Shown here piece by piece: positions 5,202-9,061 of a DNA stretch of 9,061 nucleotides; the stretch's first letter is position 1, and each line of letters begins with the position of its first letter. The DNA comes from SZAS-79 sp038211455 (GTDB lineage Bacteria > Pseudomonadota > Gammaproteobacteria > Burkholderiales > SG8-39): the NCBI GenBank assembly GCA_038211455.1, contig JBBQVP010000175.1:1-9061 (forward strand), given 5' to 3'. Below the pieces are notes generated by a model that worked only from the letters and a program-made list of their open reading frames with translations, made no database searches and was not told the DNA's origin. The position numbers were made by a program, and so were the translations under genes.

Positions 5202-7091
5202 TTGGACACCAGCGATTCCTCACTGAAGCAGTCCCGCGCGGCGCTTACGCTCGCCGCGCTGGGCATTGTCTACGGCGATATCGGCACCAGTCCGTTGTAC
5301 GCCGCCAAGGAGGTGTTCAACCCCTCTCACGGAATTTCTCTGGATGTGGATACGATCATCGGGGGAATATCGGCGATCTTCTGGGCGCTGATGGTCGTGG
5401 TGTCGCTCAAGTACGTGACCCTGATCATGCGCGCCGACAACAAGGGCGAGGGCGGCATCATGGCGCTTCTAGCGCTGGCCTCCTCGGCGGTGCAGCGCTT
5501 TCCGCGGTGGCGCAACGCGCTGTTGCTGCTTGGCGCATTCGGCGCCGCGCTGTTCTATGGCGATGCCGTTCTCACGCCGGCGATCTCGGTTCTGTCGGCG
5601 GTGGAAGGGCTTGAAGTTGGCACCACGGCATTCAAACCCTTCGTGGTTCCGGTGTCGGTCGGCGTGATCGTCGCCTTGTTCATGTTCCAGCAGCATGGCA
5701 CCGCGGTCGTTGGCCGGCTGTTCGGCCCGATCATGCTTGTCTGGTTTTCCGCGCTGGCAATCGTCGGCCTGTACAGCATATTCCGCGCACCGGCGATCCT
5801 GGAGGCGCTCAACCCCTTCCATGCGCTGTGGTTCGTCACGGCACACGGCTGGTCGTCGTTTGTCGTGCTCGGCGCGGTGGTCCTCGGGGTGACCGGGGCA
5901 GAGGCCCTTTACGCGGACATGGGCCATTTCGGCAAGTCGCCGATCCAGACCGCTTGGTTTGGGCTGGTGTTTCCTGCGCTGGCGCTCAATTACCTCGGCC
6001 AGGGCGCGCTGCTGATTTCCAATCCCGCGGCAGTTGGCAACCCGTTCTACCTGATGTTTCCGCAGTGGGCGCTCTATCCGATGGTCGGGCTGGCGACGAT
6101 GGCCACCGTGATCGCATCCCAGGCGACGATCTCGGGCGCGTATTCGCTGACCAAGCAGGCGATCCAGCTGGGCTTCCTGCCCCGAATGAACATCGTGCAT
6201 ACCTCCGCGCGCGAGATCGGCCAGATCTACCTGCCCGGGGTCAACTGGACGCTGCTTGCTGCGGTGCTCGCCGCGGTGATCGGGTTCGGCTCCTCCACGG
6301 CACTTGCCTCGGCCTACGGCCTGTCGGTGACCGGGACCATGCTGATCGATACCTTCCTCACTTTCTTTGTCGTTCGCTTCGCCTGGGGTTACAACCTGGT
6401 GCTGTGCGTACTGTCGACGGTGTTCTTCATTGTCGTCGACGTCGCCTTCTTCTCCGCGAGCCTGCTGAAGCTTCTGGAGGGCGGCTGGTTTCCGCTGCTG
6501 ATGGCCTCGCTGATCTTCACTGTCATGGCGACCTGGCGTCGCGGGCGCCAGATACTCGTCAAGCGGCTGCAGTCGGCGGCGATACCGCTCGACTCCTTCC
6601 TGGCGTCGCTGTTTTCGGACCCGCCGACCCGGGTCTCGGGAACGGCGATCTTCATGGCCGCGGATCCGCAGGCGGTGCCGCACGCGCTGCTGCATAACTT
6701 ATCGCACAACAAGGTCATCCACGAGCGGGTCATATTTCTTACGGTCCTCGTCCAGGATGTTCCCTGGGTGCCTTTCAGTGAGCGGGTGAAGGTCGCACCC
6801 ATGGGGCACCAGTGCTACCGGATCACGATGCAGTTCGGGTTCAAAAATCGCCCGGACGTCTCCCAGGCCCTGGAGCTGTGCAAGCCGTACGGGCTTGAGT
6901 TCAACCTGATGGAGACCTCGTTCTTCCTCAACCGGGAAACCCTGATCCCGGTGCTCGATAGCTGGGGTGGAATGGCGTTGTGGCGCGAAAGGATGTTTGC
7001 GGCCATGGCACGCAATGCCTCTAGCGTGACCGACTACTTCAATATCCCCAGCAATCGCGTGATCGAACTGGGCACCCAGATCGAGATCTGA
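5202..7091 (+). CDS. kup: Kup-family low-affinity K+ uptake transporter
   Basis: Inner-membrane K+ transporter, probably a K+/H+ symporter of the Kup/HAK/KT family. It has a hydrophobic N-terminal part (about residues 12-447) with roughly twelve membrane segments and a cytoplasmic C-terminal domain (about 448-629). Family signatures are YGDIGTSPLY (24-33), RADNKGEGGI (77-86), FYGDAVLTPAISVLSAVEG (118-136) and VTGAEALYADMGHFG (230-244). Acidic residues D26, E135 and E234 lie in the segments thought to carry ion transport. The C-terminus FNIPSNRVIELGTQIEI is intact. The frame has no ATG or GTG between the stop at 5109 and the conserved core. TTG at 5202 gives 629 residues beginning MDTSDSSLKQ, the usual length and N-terminal style; TTG at 5166 would add 12 residues. 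Neither has a strong ribosome-binding site. ltaE follows 14 bp downstream and may be co-transcribed. Confidence 0.93.
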   Translation: MDTSDSSLKQSRAALTLAALGIVYGDIGTSPLYAAKEVFNPSHGISLDVDTIIGGISAIFWALMVVVSLKYVTLIMRADNKGEGGIMALLALASSAVQRFPRWRNALLLLGAFGAALFYGDAVLTPAISVLSAVEGLEVGTTAFKPFVVPVSVGVIVALFMFQQHGTAVVGRLFGPIMLVWFSALAIVGLYSIFRAPAILEALNPFHALWFVTAHGWSSFVVLGAVVLGVTGAEALYADMGHFGKSPIQTAWFGLVFPALALNYLGQGALLISNPAAVGNPFYLMFPQWALYPMVGLATMATVIASQATISGAYSLTKQAIQLGFLPRMNIVHTSAREIGQIYLPGVNWTLLAAVLAAVIGFGSSTALASAYGLSVTGTMLIDTFLTFFVVRFAWGYNLVLCVLSTVFFIVVDVAFFSASLLKLLEGGWFPLLMASLIFTVMATWRRGRQILVKRLQSAAIPLDSFLASLFSDPPTRVSGTAIFMAADPQAVPHALLHNLSHNKVIHERVIFLTVLVQDVPWVPFSERVKVAPMGHQCYRITMQFGFKNRPDVSQALELCKPYGLEFNLMETSFFLNRETLIPVLDSWGGMALWRERMFAAMARNASSVTDYFNIPSNRVIELGTQIEI

Positions 7092-7105
7092 GGCGAAGAC
7101 AGCGC

Positions 7106-8107
7106 ATGATCGACCTGCGAAGCGATACAGTGACCCGGCCTTCAGCCGGCATGCGAGCCGCGATGGCGCAGGCCGAGGTTGGTGATGACGTGTTTGGCGA
7201 CGATCCGACAGTCAATAACCTGCAATCGCGGGTAGCGGCAATGCTCGGATTCGAAGCTGCGTTGTTTTTCCCTTCCGGGACACAGTCCAACCTAGCTGCC
7301 CTGATGAGCCATTGCCAGCGCGGCGACGAGTATCTGGTCGGCCAGGAGGCGCATACGTATCGCTACGAGGCCGGTGGCGGCGCAGTTGTCGCGTCGGTGC
7401 AGCCGCAGCCTCTGGCGAACCGACCGGATGGCGCGCTGGATCTGGTGGAGGTAGAGGCAGCGATCAAGCCGGATGATCCGCATTTTGCGCGTACGCGGCT
7501 GCTGGCGCTCGAAAACACCATCGGCGGCAAGGTTCTGCCCGTTGGGTGGGTCGGGGAGGCGCTAGTGCTTGCTCGGCGGCGTGGCCTCGCGACGCACCTG
7601 GATGGTGCGCGGATCTTCAACGCGGCGGTGAAACTCCGCGTTCCGGTTGAGCGGCTCACTCAAGGATTCGACTCGGTCTCCGCTTGCCTGTCGAAGGGCC
7701 TGGGCGCGCCGGCCGGCAGCGTGCTTGCGGGCAGTCGCGCGCTGATCCAGAGGGCCCTGCGCGCGCGCAAGATACTCGGCGGTGGCATGCGGCAGGCGGG
7801 GATCTTCGCTGCCGCCGGGCTCTACGCGCTGGAACACAACGTTGCGCGACTGGCCGAGGACCACGCCAACGCGGAGCTGCTCGCCGCGGGGCTGGGGGAA
7901 ATCGCAGGCCTGGCGGTGGAACCGGTGCAGACCAACATGGTGTTTGTACGGCCGCCTGCCGAGCGGTGCACACGCCTGGCCGAGCATCTGGCGACACAGG
8001 GGGTCAAGGCGCTGATCGGTCCCCGCACGCGTCTGTGCACGCACCTGGACGTGGACCGCGCCGGGATAGAACGGGTGGTTGGCGCGTTCCGCGCGTTCTT
8101 CGTCTAG
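7106..8107 (+). CDS. ltaE: Low-specificity L-threonine aldolase
   Basis: Cytoplasmic PLP-dependent enzyme that cleaves L-threonine and L-allo-threonine to glycine and acetaldehyde and also acts on other beta-hydroxy amino acids. The protein has 333 residues, the same size as E. coli LtaE. The N-terminus MIDLRSDTVTRPS and GDDVFGDDPTVN (26-37) are typical. The PLP-binding lysine is K197 in CLSKGLGAP, the same number as in E. coli; H83 in EAHTY should stack on the cofactor ring, and D166 and R169 in HLDGAR are the expected PLP/substrate contacts. The start at 7106 matches the family N-terminus. A weak GAGG (7090-7093) lies 12 bases upstream and overlaps the kup stop. The 14-bp gap suggests co-transcription with kup, with no evident metabolic link. 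Its TAG overlaps the stop of the convergent gene. Confidence 0.95.
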   Translation: MIDLRSDTVTRPSAGMRAAMAQAEVGDDVFGDDPTVNNLQSRVAAMLGFEAALFFPSGTQSNLAALMSHCQRGDEYLVGQEAHTYRYEAGGGAVVASVQPQPLANRPDGALDLVEVEAAIKPDDPHFARTRLLALENTIGGKVLPVGWVGEALVLARRRGLATHLDGARIFNAAVKLRVPVERLTQGFDSVSACLSKGLGAPAGSVLAGSRALIQRALRARKILGGGMRQAGIFAAAGLYALEHNVARLAEDHANAELLAAGLGEIAGLAVEPVQTNMVFVRPPAERCTRLAEHLATQGVKALIGPRTRLCTHLDVDRAGIERVVGAFRAFFV

Positions 8108-8454
8108 GTCAGACCGGCGCCCAGCCGGGCAAGGCAGGTTCGCAGCGTGCGCATCTCGTGCTCCATCGCGCCTTCCGGCGCCGAAAATACGCTTTCGACC
8201 GCGGATACCAGGAACGCTTCATCATCTTCGTCCTGCACGAACCAGCGCAGGGCAGGCGGATGGGCCCTGATTGCGATGAGGTCTGCCTGCAGGCGGTCCA
8301 CGAAGGCTTCGCGTGGCATCCCGTTGTCGCGTGAAAGCGCGGCATTGCGGATGAATTCGGAGGCTTCACGGCACTCCTGCACGGTGGGGCGATGCGCAAC
8401 GGCGAATCCGGCATGCAGGAACAGCAACAGCGCGGTCAGGAGGCGTGCGGTCAT
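8104..8454 (-). CDS. Small exported protein of unknown function
   Basis: A 116-residue protein that I do not recognise as a named family. Residues 1-20 form a clear Sec signal peptide: R4, a hydrophobic stretch LLTALLLFLHAGF, then AVA with cleavage expected before H21. The mature part of about 96 residues is polar and probably mostly helical, with an acidic run DEDDE at 75-79 and exactly two cysteines, C28 and C107, that could form a disulfide after export. No lipobox, membrane segment or metal-binding motif is visible. The gene starts 9 bp after the stop of the DMT permease gene on the same strand, so the two are probably co-transcribed. Codon composition is like its neighbours, and the long open frame with a signal peptide supports a real gene. 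A periplasmic location is inferred only from the signal sequence. Confidence 0.75.
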   Translation of the reverse strand: MTARLLTALLLFLHAGFAVAHRPTVQECREASEFIRNAALSRDNGMPREAFVDRLQADLIAIRAHPPALRWFVQDEDDEAFLVSAVESVFSAPEGAMEHEMRTLRTCLARLGAGLT

Positions 8455-8463
8455 AGCCGGAGT

Positions 8464-9061
8464 TTAGCCGCTGTCGGCCTGCGATACGGTATGGCGCAGC
8501 CCGCCACCGAACTGGGCCCAGGCAACGCCCGCCATCGTGACGGTTGCGCCCGCGATCTTCAGCCAGGTGAAGGTTTCACCCAACGTGATCCACGAAACTA
8601 CTCCCGCGATCGGGGGCATCATGTATTGGAGCGGTGCGCTTCGTGCCACGCCGCGCACCTGGTTGATCCAAGCCCAGCCCAGCCAGCCCAGGAATGAGGA
8701 GAACAGGATCGAATAGATCATCCATAGCCACAGAGAGGCCGGCAGATGGGCCAAAGGCTCTGCGATGAAGGCGGGCAGCGTGACCAGGAGCACCGGCGGG
8801 GCGCCGATTGCGAGCGAGTAGCCGAGCAGCACGGGGGCGCCGTAGCGCGACGTCAGCGGGCGGGCGATGACGGTGTAAAGCGAGAACAGGCTGGCAGCGA
8901 ACAGCAGAACGAGGTCGCCGAAGCCGGCGAGCAGCACTCCACGTGAGAACTTGTCCGACATAAACAACAGGATGCCAAGGAAGGCTGCGACCGTGCCTGC
9001 GACCTGGCGTACTTGAAGGCGTTCAGCCCCCAGGCCGGCAAGAATCAGCAGGGTCCAGAGG
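8464..9061 (-). CDS. DMT-superfamily (EamA domain) permease, 5' partial
   Basis: Inner-membrane transporter of the drug/metabolite superfamily; the substrate is not predictable. The frame is open on the minus strand to the window edge (codons from 9060), giving the C-terminal 198 residues, so the start lies outside. The visible part begins in the end of the first EamA repeat (GAERLQVRQVAGTVAAFLGI, with a transmembrane helix). It continues through the second repeat: FGDLVLLFAASLFSLYTVIA, a helix near LLGYSLAIGAPPVLL, WLWMIYSILFSSFLGWLGWAW, the typical PLQYMMPPIAGVVSWITLGE and a last helix WLKIAGATVTMAGVAWA. The PxxAxxxxxxxLGE pattern is the usual end of EamA proteins. A TTG and an ATG at 8967 and 8961 are internal, not starts. 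It lies 9 bp upstream of the small exported protein gene. Confidence 0.9.
   Translation of the reverse strand, partial: LWTLLILAGLGAERLQVRQVAGTVAAFLGILLFMSDKFSRGVLLAGFGDLVLLFAASLFSLYTVIARPLTSRYGAPVLLGYSLAIGAPPVLLVTLPAFIAEPLAHLPASLWLWMIYSILFSSFLGWLGWAWINQVRGVARSAPLQYMMPPIAGVVSWITLGETFTWLKIAGATVTMAGVAWAQFGGGLRHTVSQADSG

Noticed and set aside
4747..5226. 159-codon plus-strand frame antisense to the cold-shock gene
   Set aside because: The start region is the reverse of a clear csp coding sequence; no motif or ribosome-binding site supports it.
4982..5614. 210-codon plus-strand frame across the csp-kup intergenic region
   Set aside because: The second half overlaps kup in another frame and the first half has no recognisable motif; it also runs antisense through the csp leader and promoter.
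5469..6695. 408-codon open frame antisense to kup
   Set aside because: Very rich in R, Q, H, E and G with low-complexity character; it mirrors the hydrophobic kup coding strand and shows no family signature.
8853..9041. 62-codon minus-strand frame near the right edge
   Set aside because: It is a shadow of the EamA permease, whose frame is open to the window edge with membrane helices and family motifs.

Overview
The window is GC-rich and densely coded, and looks like chromosomal DNA of a betaproteobacterium. The gene set and protein style suggest the Rhodocyclales (Azoarcus/Thauera-like) or a near relative; this is inferred from recalled family resemblance, not from a search. No rRNA, tRNA, CRISPR array, insertion sequence or phage gene was seen. 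All genes look intact except the two cut by the window edges.

Left block (1-4637, + strand): a tightly packed three-gene operon. It holds a GltD-like FAD/NAD(P) flavoprotein with a C-terminal double [4Fe-4S] ferredoxin domain (5' end cut off by the window), then the fused gamma-alpha subunit (korA) and the TPP-binding beta subunit (korB) of a 2-oxoacid:acceptor oxidoreductase. The first two genes overlap by ATGA and the next pair is one base apart. KorA and KorB match in size and layout the two-subunit 2-oxoglutarate:ferredoxin oxidoreductase described from Thauera aromatica. With the flavoprotein the set resembles the 2-oxoglutarate:NADP+ oxidoreductase described from Azoarcus evansii. The likely job is CoA-dependent oxidative decarboxylation of 2-oxoglutarate, with electrons passed to ferredoxin and/or NADP+. 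In the known relatives this supplies low-potential electrons for benzoyl-CoA ring reduction, but no aromatic-degradation gene lies in this window.

Middle (4638-5201): a bidirectional terminator, plus a second terminator that works only on the minus strand, separates korB from a convergent cold-shock protein gene (4737-4940, -). Upstream of it is a divergent control region. A good sigma70-like promoter predicts a cold-shock mRNA with a leader of about 130 nt carrying several small hairpins. Its -10 box lies in an 8-bp palindrome that can also be read as a -10 box toward the next gene.

Right block: a Kup-family K+ transporter with no ATG or GTG start available, followed 14 bp later by a low-specificity L-threonine aldolase (ltaE). 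On the opposite strand is a two-gene unit, a DMT/EamA-family permease (5' end beyond the window) followed by a small exported protein of unknown function. The stop codons of ltaE and of the small protein overlap within one CTAG.

Nothing here is clearly a new system. The points most worth a second look are the flavoprotein-KorAB complex, the shared promoter region between the cold-shock and kup genes, the non-ATG kup start lying in a hairpin loop, and the uncharacterised secreted protein.
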